This document shows positions 13,005 to 26,100 of a stretch of DNA of 64,000 nucleotides, one piece after another. A program made the translations under genes and the position numbers. Under the pieces are notes generated by a model. That model ran no database searches. It was not told the DNA's origin and saw nothing but the letters and a program-made list of their open reading frames with translations. This DNA is from Phallusia mammillata (Eukaryota; Chordata; Ascidiacea; Phlebobranchia; Ascidiidae), in NCBI GenBank assembly GCA_003260075.1, contig QLIY01000001.1, positions 310,001 to 374,000 of the forward strand, read 5' to 3'. The stretch's first letter is position 1. Every line of letters begins with the position of its first letter.

Positions 13005-14103
13005 CGGGGAATTCCCTCCATTTCACTGACGTTTCCGATTCTTAACTTCGCGTGCTGCGAAACAAATGCCCACTTGCCCAGTGTTACATGTCAACGTTCG
13101 AGGCGGATCCACAGGTCGATGGTTCGAACCCCAGCGCGAATAAGAACTTTTCCAGTATTACAACCTGCTCACAACGCCATCCAGCGGCGTAATGCAGTAC
13201 AAGGTCGTTTCAAGGTTATGCTTGTATATTAATATTCTTGTTTTCTTTATTTTCTGTCGCCTTATATACAAACGCGAAGCTCTGTTATTGTTTTTCTTGT
13301 TGTAATGTGTTTGTTTGTCGTTTTTCGAGCCCAAACCGTTTTCTTTCATTTATTTGTTCTTGTAATATTTTTGCTATGCATTTACGCAAACGAAAATGTC
13401 TCCGACATAAAAATGTGTTCGTGCTTATTTCGGATGAGGGGAGAGCTAGGTGTCCGAATTGCCACAAGCGGCGGTATTACGACATAGTTCAGCTGATTTC
13501 AGTTTTACTCTTAAAAATTACGAACAACAAAATAAAATAATTGCACATAATTACACCAGGGCAAAGTGATAACGTAATCAAGTACGTCACAAAATTTGCA
13601 GTAAAGTGCCCTGGTGATGAAACAGAAACGATTAATGAGATCACAGTGAAATGATAATTGCATCAGTGACGACATAATGAGAAAGATAATTATCAGAAGC
13701 ATTTCATGGATTTGACTGAAATCCGAGCTGTTCCGCTTGAATAAATTTTACACGTGACTGAATTCAACTTTCCAGACAACAAGAAATCCATCTTGACAAT
13801 CTGAAAAAAAGTTTTGGGGTTGTGAAAGTTTGAAAATAGAAGTTTTCCTTAACATACTGTAATGTTAAAACAGTTAAGTACATTATCGACTGAAATAAAC
13901 ATCAATATGGATGAGTTTTTGTTTACAGTAAACCTACGAACATGACTTTTGTCGCATAGTTCAGACTATTATTTGTGGGGGGGGGGACCTCCTGAAGATA
14001 ACAATAAACCTACGAACATGACTTTTGTCGCATAGTTCAGACTATTATTTGTACAACAAAAACTGAAAATAATAGAGGATAATGAACATAATTTTAATGA
14101 GGC
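13005..14103. other. Convergent 3' intergenic region
   Basis: Lies between the stop codons of two converging genes, the UNC5-like gene (+) and the hydrolase-like gene (-). It holds AT-rich untranslated-type sequence, a tRNA B-box-like motif (GGTTCGAACCCC, 13121-13132) without a complete tRNA, and a G-run (13977-13986) that separates two copies of the same ~55 bp. An ATTAAA on the minus strand at about 14092-14097 could be the poly(A) signal of the downstream gene. No other gene is supported. Confidence 0.5.
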
Positions 14104-17100
14104 CTACGAGTTGTGTGTAACGTTTCCCCAAAAAGTCAAGGTAGAGTTCGACAAATTTGCTTTCGATAGAGTCTGACGTCCAAAAGGTAAATAATTATTT
14201 GTTCGAATTATTTCCCAATCTCACCTCATCAGGTCTTCCAACAATATCCATCAACAGATTTTCACCCTTGAACTCAAGACCTCGAATTCTTTGTGATGAA
14301 ACTGGAACCCACTTCGCACGTTCGCCAAGAATCACCAAATCGGTTTGCGCGCTGCACAAAAGTGGGATAAAACTTCAATAATAATAATGAAGGTAGGAAG
14401 TTAGCAAAGTTGCTATTTCGTGACCAAACTCAGCCAAACACTATAACATGTCACTGAGCTTGTCAAATAATGAACTGTAACTAAGGCACTAACACGCTAG
14501 GGTCATGGGTTCGAATCCCACCGCAAACTTGTCAACGCCTAGCTTCTGTACACTGCAGCTGCTTTATCATCGGATTTGACCCCACGACGTTACCAAATAC
14601 AAATCCCGTTTTTAGCGTGCTATTAATCAAGCGCCTCGGACCATTCCACCAAGTGCTTGTCCACAGCAAACATGCGCATTTAGTGCTTTACTTACGACAG
14701 CTTGATGACGGGCGACACGTGCCAAAGTTGGGGGGGGGGGGCATTAAATGCACATTAAATGCTTTACTTACGACAGCTTGATGACGGGCGACACGTGCCA
14801 AAGTTGGAAGTCCTTCAATCCACAAGGTGGCAGCATCAATCCATCGTTGTGAGTTAAATTATAAAATTTCATGTCGGTTCCGGGGTGGCCTTGGTAAGCG
14901 ACGTAATGTGTATCTCCGGGCTGTAATATAACATGGGAATTCTGAAGTTACAAAATAACTATGTCCAATAGAAACAGTGGAACAACATATTAATTATGGC
15001 CAGGCAAATAAATTACTTTTTTTAAACGGATTGCAAAAATCACCACAGAGTTTGCTGATTATTGTAGCACAAAGTTGCCAAATAAGCTGCAGGCAGTGCA
15101 CATAGTTTCGACATATAAGGTCTAATCGGTGCAGCTGGTGACAAGAGATCGACTGTATGAGCTAAAGTGCAGCACACCAGATTGTTGGGAGCAGCAAAAA
15201 ACTGAAAAGCGATAACCGACCTGTTCGATGCCACAACACGATGTTGCAGATTATTTTGTTTTACTACAAAACGAATAGATTTTGAGACTTAACTATCTGT
15301 AAGCTGTAGCGAGCAGTAACGTACAGGTTATAGCATTTAAAAGTTTTAGATTCCACGATGTGTTCAACACATATTATATGGCCTGTGAACTCTAAAGAAA
15401 CACAATTTTAATTAAGCCTCTCTACTAACGTTAACAACATCAAGATACATGTCCATGAGACTGATGGAATAACTTTTTGTGGTCAGATCTGCAGCTAATG
15501 CGATTCCGAACCTCAACCCAACTTTCCCATTCGGTGTGAAAACAAACAGGTCACTGTAAGTTGTGTAGATTTCCGCCTCCACGTTTGGAAATCCTGAAAA
15601 CACAAAAAATAGTAATTGTATAAATCTGAAACCAATTTTCTACCATAAGTAAAGACAAAAGCTGTGTAATAAATTAATATTTGCCTAAAACCATTAAAAT
15701 CATTTATTTTGCAGGTGTTTAAAAAACGTTCTTCTGTATGCAAAAGCAAAATGAAAAAACCTTTCTTTCAAATATTAATAAACCAACGGAGCAAAGCAGA
15801 CAAGTAATTTAGCACAATAATTTAAGGAAAACAACGAAGGACTGAAAACGCATTACTGAGACAGTATTAAAATCAGTATTTAGAGCTTTTTTAATCGCAA
15901 TTTAGCTTGATGGTTTCTATTTTGGACAGTCACTTTCTTCTTTAGCATTCTAAATATGGAAACAGGTTTCCAAAGAAGCAGAATTCTACTTGAAAAAGAC
16001 GGTGATCGTCGTTAAGTATGCTGCCTGTCAGAGGGTCAGCTACCGCTCAATCCATTGATTCTTCTTTAGCATTGTTTTATTAGTGCATCAGCATGTCAGC
16101 AACCTTCGACCTCCAGCAACCACTAATTCATTCTCACCTGCCATTGAGGTAAATGCTCGCTTCATAATATTGTCGTTGGTTGAAGTAAGAGGACGGGATG
16201 GTTTGAGGATGAGTCCATCAGCTCGACAACATTTCATCAGAAGATCAACATCCGTTAAACCTGGAAGGTGAGAATTAAACGAAATTAAACCCCGACCTTC
16301 ATGTTTCGAGCAATGAGTTATATTCAGTGGTGGGATTCAGATTTTTGTCACCTGGTTCTATCACAAAAGTCATATTTTTCAGCCGGTTCTGTTACAAAAA
16401 GTCATATTTTTCAGCCGGTTCTATCACATAAAGTCATATTTTTGAGCCGGTTCTGTTACAAAAAGTCATATTTTTCAGCCGGTTCTATCACATAAAGTCA
16501 TATTTTTGAGCCGGTTCTGTTACAAAAAGTCATATTTTTCAGCCGGTTCGGTTACAAAAAGTCCATTGACAGTAACCAGTAATGCTAACCGGTTCGCTGA
16601 TCTCACAATTTTATGAAACGGTTCTATAGAACCGGCACAAACCGGCTGAACCCCACCACTGGTTATATTATCAGAATGTAACCATGTGTATGGACATACG
16701 AACTGATATCAAATACTCATATACAGGTTTTTTTTAAGGTTTGGTTTGGGTGACCGCTAAGTAGTTTTAAGAGACCGCAAGTGTTTCATTTAAATACCAA
16801 AAAATAGCCATATTTGNATACGAACTGATATCAAATACTCATATACAGGTTTTTTTTAAGGTTTGGTTTGGGTGACCGCTAAGTAGTTTTAAGAGACCGC
16901 AAGTGTTTCATTTAAATACCAAACAATAGCCATATTTGCTTTTTGGGAAACCGCTGGAGAAATTTGTATTTTTGCGCAATTAATAACAAGACCTAAGAAT
17001 GACTATTTGTTTGAAAACGTTCTCCTGAGTGATTTGTAAAGTACCTTGCTATAGCGGGCGACTCATATATCAGACTTGAACCCCCAGGAGGCTGATTTAA

Positions 17101-20100
17101 AAATACTTTTGTTCTTCAAAAAAAATCCTGCGCATGACTTTTTCAGGGAAAGAAAGCTGTTGGCGTGATTATTTGGGGTTAATGTGTTAATTAGGCAGAC
17201 ATTTACAATACATATGAGTGCATTACATTAGAGTTTTTCGCATTAAAAACATAGCGACATAGTTGTACAAAACCATCACAATACCGAAAATAGCTGCCCA
17301 ACTTTAGAATGTAATGTGGCGCAAAAAGTGGTTAACACAACTGGTAGATTATGACTAAACGCTCTGCAGCTAAACATCTTATACGACCAATCGGTTTAAG
17401 CCGGGTTGGTAACTTTAATTTACATCCAACACTTTACCTATCTTGTCACTAGGTCCAACAGGTCCAGTGCTGAGTGTGGCGATAGCAGCTTGCAACTCAT
17501 GATTCGGTTCGGTTACATCTTTCCCGTACGGGTTTCCATCTTGTGTGGTGTTCGTCCAGAAGGTGTCCTTGAACGGAGCGATGAACAGCGCATGCGCGAA
17601 CATCGACGTCACACCGATCCTCCACTGGGTGTTGCCGGGTTTGTAGTCTCCACTGACTCGAGCCTGCAAGAAAATTTCAGGTGAACGTCAGTTTAATGGT
17701 GAAAATAACGGCCTAAATAAACGTAAAAAGTGACTTGCTTTATTTTTCAAACGTTTTGGCAAATGCTTATGCCATTATCAGTGATATGAAGGGCCGCATG
17801 AGCATTTGCCGAAACGTTTGAAAAACAAAGCATGTCCCGGTTTAGGTCTATTTCGGCCGTTATTTTCACCATTAAACTTATGATCAGATCCGTAGATCCG
17901 TATGCTAATGGGAAACATTCACTTTTAACAAATATTAAAAAGTCCCAAAGCGTATTTATTCATTCCTTTAAATACGTGTGACATGAAATTTGTTTCGTTT
18001 GGTGTTTGAACGTTTATTGTTGGTTGCAAGTTTCGCAAATACTTGAGGAAAAGCAGTTTTTAAGCCCAGAGAAAGCAAAATGTCGCAGTTGAATTATTAG
18101 GTGTGTATTGTGCAACAAGTTAACAGGAAAATGTTGCTGAAATTCTGACTATAGTGACATAACAAGGTGTTTTAACCTGAGTGACAGCTTGGATTTCAAC
18201 ACTCTGCATCATATGACGTGGCAGACCCATACAATACTGTATTGTGATGTCACATTCACTCGCTCCCTCTCCCATTTCCATCAGCCACTGACGACCCAAG
18301 GTTGCGTTGGTGTGAGTTATCTGGTTGAAAAGAAAAGTAAATTGGTTTGAATCAGCAAACAAAAGTAAAAAACAAAAACTTTTTAAACCGCACGAACAGT
18401 TTTTAAAGCTTTTTTACGTTTTAGCAAAAACTTATAATCTGCAATACACTGTCGATATAAGGAAAAATTTGGACAGGTGAATTCGTCTTAAAAGTTATCG
18501 TCATACCCGTGAATTTCAAGCAAAACAAACGCGGCATTTGCAAACCTTTTTACACCCAAAGTTGGAGATTTTACCTTTAAATCCTCAAACTCCCGATCCA
18601 GCCAGTCTTGTTCGTAAGTGATCAAACCCCAAGTCTTGCTTGTGCGCATTAAATCCTTCCAGAAATGCTGAAAAATACAAAAAATTAAGTTTAAAAAGCT
18701 ATAAATTTGGACACCAACCTGAAGATACAAATTTTTTGAATTCATCCAAAGCATGTCGCTTTTTTACGTCTATTTGGGCCGTTATTTTCATCATATATTA
18801 TTTATTAAAATAAATCCCAAACGCTTGTTTTTTTAATTTTACGGGTGTAACTGATGTGGACCATCATATCACTGACGATAACACGAGTTTAAAAAATAAA
18901 GCATGTCACTTTTTACGTCTATTCGGACCGGGGGGGGGGAACTGACTTCTAAACTTCCATCAGTTTGAACTTTCAGAATTTTAAATATGTATTTATCTTA
19001 AATAATATAGGTAAGCGAACCGTTTCACACAGACAACAAACCTTTTTACACCCAAAGTTGGAGATTTTACCTTTAAATCTTCAAACTCCCGATCCAGCCA
19101 GTCTTGTTCGTAAGTGATCAAACCCCAAGTCTTGCTTGTCCGCATTAAATCCTTCCAGAAATGCTGAAAAATACAAAAGTTACAAGTTTTAAAGCTATAA
19201 ATTTGGACACCAACCTGAACATAAAATTTTTTGGAATTCATCAAAAGCATGTCGTTTTTTTACGTCTATTTGGGCCGTTATTTTCATCATATATTATTTA
19301 TTAGGGGGGGGGGTAAACGCTTGTTTTTTTAATTTTACGGGTATAACTGATGTGGCCCATCATATCACTGACGATAACACGAGTTTAAAAAATAAAGCCT
19401 GTCACTTTTTACGTCTATTCGGACCGTTACATTCATCATTAAACTTATAAACAGATCCGTGCATAGCCTGTAAAAGGAGCCGCTAGCTTAAAAACTTAAA
19501 TGTTATTTTCTGTTTACCTTGTCATCAGGTATAGCTTTGCTCGTTTCCACATAGAAATCGTAGCTTCCGTTATTTTTCTTTGCGTAAGTTGTGTCTGCTG
19601 CCCAGTAGCGGTTGTGAGCTGACACGGGGAGACCGTGGCTCTCAAACAATGCGCTGAACATGGAAAGAAACAACTTGTAGAGCGGGTTAGGTATAACACG
19701 TGTTGATGTAGCTTTGGTTGCTTCCACGATTGTGTAAACAAGGAAAAAACAGCCATGTGTAGGTTTTAGTTTTAAAAAATGTCATTGATTAAGACACGAA
19801 CATTTGCCGATACGTTTTTGAATAAAACATGTCGTTTTTACGTTCATTGGCGCCACTGCACTATTAATAGTGGGGGGGGGGAAAGGAAAAAACAGCCATG
19901 TGTAGGTTTTAGTTTTAAAAAAGTCATTGATTAAGACACGAACATTTGCCGATACGTTTTCAAAAAAAACATGTCGTTTTTACGTTCATTGGCGCCACTG
20001 CACTATTAATAGTACATTTTAATGCATTTTTAATGTGCTAATAATAGTGTAGTGGCAATAATGTACGTAAAATCGTCATACACTTTATTCCGAACCCGTT

Positions 20101-23100
20101 TCGAATAAATCATGTCGCTTTTAAAACTATAATACGCTATTGCCACTACACATTCATCAACACCTAAAAATGCAAAAACACAAAAAAAGCATACAACAAC
20201 AACCTACTTCATTCCATTAGGAAATATACTCGGCATTGAGGGGGGGGGGGGTACACATTCATCAACACCAAAAAATCCAAAAACACAAAAAAAGCATACA
20301 ACAACAACAACCTACTTCATTCCATTAGGAAATATACTCGGCATTGAGGTCCAGTTCTTAACTCCATCTCCAATCCCCTTGTAATACCACCAGGAATCGT
20401 ATTGTACGTAACCGTAAGGTATATCCAATGATCGGGCGTAACTAACTACGTCCAATATCGTCTTGTCGTAAGTTTTGTTCACCTCGGTGTTGTAATAGTA
20501 GAACGCGCCTGTGATTGGTTAAAAGCGTACAATGAAATATTTTTGCCAACTGACCAAACTTTAAGGCCATTTTGACGACGTAAAAATAAATATTTTCAGT
20601 TAAACCAAAGCATTCAAGAAAATGCTGAACAACCGTTTCGTCCACTAGGTTGCATAATTAACAAATTTGCCGTAGTGTGGTGCTATAGGCACAAAACTCG
20701 TTGTTTTTATAATTAAATTGATGTCTGTTTGCACAGACACTAATAATATGCTGCTGGTAAAATGTGTACAAAGTGGTGACTTAAACGTTACGAGCAACGA
20801 CAACAATAAAGGATGAGTATTGGCGAACTTGATAGGGCCTGAAACCAGCATAATGTAACAAACCACACTTTGAACTCATGCAAAGTATTATGCACCGATA
20901 GTACTAGATGCCGCCATTAAAATGTGTGATGACTTAACGTTAAGAGTAATTGGTTGAACAAAACAATAATGGTTGAACATTTGAATAATACAACGGGTCT
21001 GAAACTAGCACGCAATGTTGTACAATACACACAATAACATCGCACATTTGGCCACACATGTCATCTCACCATTATCTGTCCAGTAGCCCAAGTAATTGAT
21101 CGTGAAATCGCTTTCCATGGTCGAACGCTTTTTGTGGTAACGCGTGGTGAGAATTCGACCCCAATTCTCGATCGCTTTGTTGATCCCTTCGCTGTTGTAA
21201 TACAGAATCGTATCGATCTGCGTGAAGACATGAATTAATCGAGGCCGTATGTTGGAATGAGGACGGGGATTATGAGATGATTGCGGCTTAGCGCAAAGCG
21301 GGATTTGAGGATTGGATGTTATTACTGTGATTTCGTGGCAAGAGTACTGCAAGGGCATTTTGGAAATGAAATGTATTGGAAAGGTCGGACAATGCTGCGT
21401 ATTAACACACATTTTTGGGAAAACACTACAGGTGGCGTTTGTCGCCTACAGGACGAACGCTTTATAATGGATCTGATAACGAATGTGGAAGAACTGTCGA
21501 TCCCCTACTATGAAGGTGAAATGTGAAGCGTACCAGGCAGGCAACCGTGATTGTGATTCGACTTTTAACATACAAACCACAACTTACAGATAACACGCCA
21601 CGAATGGGCTTTTGTCGTGGGTTCGAATCCCACCACAGGCTAGATTTGTCTAGCATATACGTATCATGTATTGCTGCACTAAAATGTATGCCAAGCCCAC
21701 TTATTGGGTATGGTGACCCTTCCTCGTCAAACGAGCAACAATTTTTCATATCCCAACGAAACTATGGTGCTTAGTCAAGTTATCGGCTTTTGGGGTCGGT
21801 TCGGTCTTGAGTTCAAATGTAACAGGGTTAATTCAGGCTTAAATTCACACTCTGCCAAAATTTGTAAATCATAAATCACCCCCCCCCCGAGATGATTGCG
21901 GCTTAGCGCAAAGCGGGATTTGAGGATTGGATGTTAATACTGTGATTTCGTGGCAAGAGTATTGCAAGGGCATTTTGGAAATGAAATGTATTGGAAAGGC
22001 CGGACAATGGGAGGTCTGCTGCGTATTAACAGACATTTTAGGGAAAACACTACAGGTGGCGTTTGTCGCCTACAGGACGAACGCTTTATAATGGATCCGA
22101 TAACGAATGTGGAAGAACTGGCGATCCCCTACTATGAAGGTGACATGAGAAGCGTACCAGGCAGGCAACCGTGATTGTGATTCGACTTTTAACATACAAA
22201 CCACAACTTACGGACAACGCGCCATGAATGGGATTTTTGTCGTGGGTTCGAATCCCACCACAGGCTAGATTTTTGTCTAGCATTTATGTACAGCTGCACT
22301 GTATGACAGGCCCACTTATTGGGTATTGCGACTCCTCCGCGCCAAACAAGCAACAATTTTTCATATCCCAACGAAACTATGGTGCATAGTCAAGTTATCG
22401 GCTTTTGGTCGGTTCGGTCTTGAGTTCAAATGTAACAGGTTTAATTCAGGCTTAAATTCACACTCGGTCAAAATTTGTAAATCATAAATCCTAGTACGCC
22501 AGGCCGATTAAAGGCGTTGTACCGAATCAGCCGCTCTCCCAAGCATTACCATTGGGCGCAGCATAGGCTAGAAAAATCTAGCCTGCAGTGGGATTCGAAC
22601 CCACGACATGAGTCTTTTGCCAGTCTTTTCCGGGGCGCAAACAACTGAGCTACACAGGCTCAGTGAAAAACGGCCGAAAGTCGAACCACAAGCACCGTTG
22701 CCTGCCTTGTATGCTGTACATGTCAGCTTTATAGTAGAAAATCGGTATTCGCCAAAGTGTGTAATTTCATCACATAACTTTTCGGCCTAACAGAGGCTTG
22801 CTTGTTTCGGGTTCGAGTCCTTATTTCGGATTACCTTGCAACTCTGTGACTCTGTATTTTACCTGATAATTAACAGGGAGTTGTTCTACTCCGCCCATTA
22901 CTCCGAAACTCGCGACTCCGCTATTTGTATTGTATTCCATTTGATGCGCCATAAAGTTGCCGTATGACGAAATAATCATAACGCTCCTCTTCGCGTCAAA
23001 TAGAATGAACGGACCGGAACGCTGTCCTCCCGCGATGATCGACTGATACTTGGCGATGCTGAAAATAACGTAACCGGTATAGGCACATGTTTAGGAATTA

Positions 23101-26100
23101 CTATTAAGTGAAAGAGTATAATTGCAAGTATAGTACAAGCATGATTACGATCAGAGTTGTAAACGGGCCTGAGTATTAAGCCCGAAACCCGGCCCGAACC
23201 CTAATCGTTTTTGAGAAGCCCGTTTAGGCTCGAAAGTTAATTAATTATCAGGCCCATACACTAAAGCCTCAGGAAAGACCAAGACAACAAACACAGTAGA
23301 CAATTGGTCTTCAACAAGATTTAAGGCTGATCGACATTAGGTCAGGTCCAGCAACCGGCTACTTTTATTCANACACAATAGACAATAATAGACAATTGGT
23401 CTTGAACAAGGCGTTTTAGGACTGTTTGGCGTGAGGTCAGGTCCAGCGACACGCTACTTAGCAAGAAAAATTTATTCAAAAAAATACTGACACAGAGTGT
23501 AAAGTCAGGCCCAAAACAAGTCCGTTTTTTGAAGAAATCTAAGCCCGAACCAGACCCGACTTACCACTCTGATTCCGATATAACGTACATTAGAAACAAT
23601 AAATACTAATCGACATAAAATATGCATGGTAAATGTACTGAATCACATTGTTACAAGCGATTTGTTATAATTGTTATTTTAACAACAACGCAGCCATATC
23701 GATCGCAACATTTGCAACAAACACAGTTTAGCGTTAAACGTTACGCTTTTGGGGGTAAAAACGGTGTCGTTAAACACGTTTTAGCGGGCAAAAATGCTTC
23801 CAAAAGTTACAAAAAAAAACTCGTTTAAGTGTAACAAAAGTTGAAGAAAACGACAAAAATGAAACCTTAATGACGTTTGATCCCCCCCCCCAAGACAACA
23901 AACACAGTAGACAATTGGTCTTCAACAAGATTTAAGGCTGATCGACATTAGGTCAGGTCCAGCAACCGGCTACTTTTATTCAAAAAGTTACTGACACAGA
24001 GTGTAAAAACAGGCCCAAAACAAGTCCGTTATTTTGAAGAACTCTAAGCCCGAACCCGGCCCGACTTACCACTCCGATTCCGATATAACGTACATTAGAA
24101 ACAATAAATACAGTGTCGTTAAAAACGTTGTAGCGGGAAAAAATATGCTTCCAAAAGTTACAAAAAACTCGTTTAAGTGAAATAAAAGTTAGAAAAAAAT
24201 GACGTGAAAGAAATTGACAAAAATGAAGCCCTAATAACGTAACACCCTTACTCAGCAATTTTGTAGGCGTATCCAAACATATCCCCGTAACTGCTGAGGA
24301 AACCCAAAGTTTTTGTGGAATCCTCCTTTCCAATCTTGAAACTCGGAAAACTTGAAAGAACTCCCTCCAAGTTGGTGACGTTGCACTTTTTTAGACCTGA
24401 TGGAAAGCTCTAAACAGAAACATGACTCAGCAAATCGTGCAGTAGTGTTTGTAAAGCTTTTGTGAATACTATTTTCTTTTGATTAGAAGATAGCTACTGG
24501 CTTAAAAAAAACTATGCTGAAATAAGGTAATATTTTCACTTAGTAAATCAAGTAGCAGTTCCTGTAAATATTTAGTGAGTCATTCTTTTTGCAATAACAA
24601 GATGGCTATTGCTTGAACTAAAAATAGCCTATTTCTCGGTAAAAATGGAGTAAATTGATAAAAACAGTATTTTCTTTCAGTTTTTACTTTACAAGCACTT
24701 TAAATAAATTTACCCTGAAGTCAAAATTAACTGCTTTATAACAACCTGTGTAAATCGAATAAACTCCCCTTCATTGTAAACCAGTATCTGCGCTTCCATC
24801 GAAGTGCCCCCCCCCCTAGCCTATTTCTCGGTAAAAATGGAGTAAATTGATAAAAACAGTATTTGCTTTCAGTTTTTACTTTACAAGCCCTACACTTTAA
24901 ATAAATTTACCCTGAAGTCAAAATTAACTGCTTTATAACAACCTGCGTAAATCGAATAAACTCCCCGTCATTGTAAACCAGTATCTGCGCTTCCATAGAA
25001 GTATTTCCGGCTTTGTACGAGAAAACGGTTCCCTCGTAAGTTCCGGTTGCGTCACTTCCGCTAATGACCTTTGTGGCTGAGATAAAAAATAATTTGGGTC
25101 AAAACCTAAGCAACTTAAATGTTGACATTCCTGTTCATGTGTATTTTAACTAGCGTGTGATACGACATATACTTGACAAACGTACACGTGTGATCAGTGG
25201 TGGGATTCAAATTTTTTGTCAGCCGGTTCTTCTGTTACAAAAAGTCCATTGACAGTAACCAGTATTGCTAACCGGTTCGCTGATCTCATAAAATTTCGTG
25301 AAACGGTTATATAGAACCGGTGCAAACCGGCTGAATTCCACCACTGTCTATGATATGGTATTTAACAACATGACGTACAAAATAGGCATTTTCAACAAAA
25401 TCGCTCACATGAAGTATTTAGTAAACTAGGCGAATATCTTGGAATAAACAATGAAACCACGCTTACCAGACAGTTTTAATGTTCCAGCATCTTTTGAATA
25501 GAACATTCCATCTGACTGCAGAAATGTATCTGCATTGCTTATGTAAAAGTTGCTGGCATCAGCCCCAGCATGGAAGGTGTACGAGCCGTCCGTTTTAACA
25601 GTTGTGTGAAGCCTCGCGGACGCGCCAACTTCTAAAAAAATTAACATGAAAATAATAAGGCTGTAACTGTAAAACGGAAATGTTTTTATATGGCTAAAGT
25701 AACTGTTTTCTTTAACGACTAACACGTAACAAATAGACCACGTTAAAGAATAAAACACGGAAACATCTGTTTAAAACCGTATTGTTATGTCAAGCGTGAA
25801 AAAAATGCTTGAAAGTCAGGTCGAAATTTTTGGGTAAAATTGTGGTTGAGCATTGGTTTTCGGAAAAGGTGCAATTTTGACTTTTATCCAAACAAAATTG
25901 CTTGCCACAAAATTGCACGTACACTTTTAGGTGGAGCAGCTGCACCGATTTTGCGAGCAACGCAGCATTGCAACAAGTGATCAGCAATTTTCAAGACATA
26001 ATTCATCTTTTACAATCGTTCGTGCACAAGTGTTTGTGCAACGTGACCAAATCTGATAACACTGATTAATAAGTAACATTACGAAATGGTACCAATGCGT

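Larger units (their letters stand above)
564..20251 (+). repeat. G-run junction block 1 (14 runs, all G)
   Basis: Runs of about 10-12 G (one of 29) at 564, 4503, 4940, 6090, 6405, 6589, 11917, 12520, 13977, 14730, 18930, 19304, 19872 and 20240. Most separate two near-identical copies, for example 459-563 and 575-680, 4325-4502 and 4514-4690, 5968-6089 and 6101-6220, 12404-12519 and 12530-12640, 19739-19871 and 19882-20012, 20140-20239 and 20252-20350. The copies differ by scattered substitutions and small indels. They are best read as alleles joined by an artificial homopolymer. Confidence 0.8.

Noticed and set aside
21597-22661. tRNA genes suggested by GGGTTCGAATCCCAC motifs
   Set aside because: Only B boxes, or imperfect A plus B boxes with SINE-type tails, are present; no complete cloverleaf could be drawn. 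Same for 13121-13132, 14500-14520 and 28466-28483.
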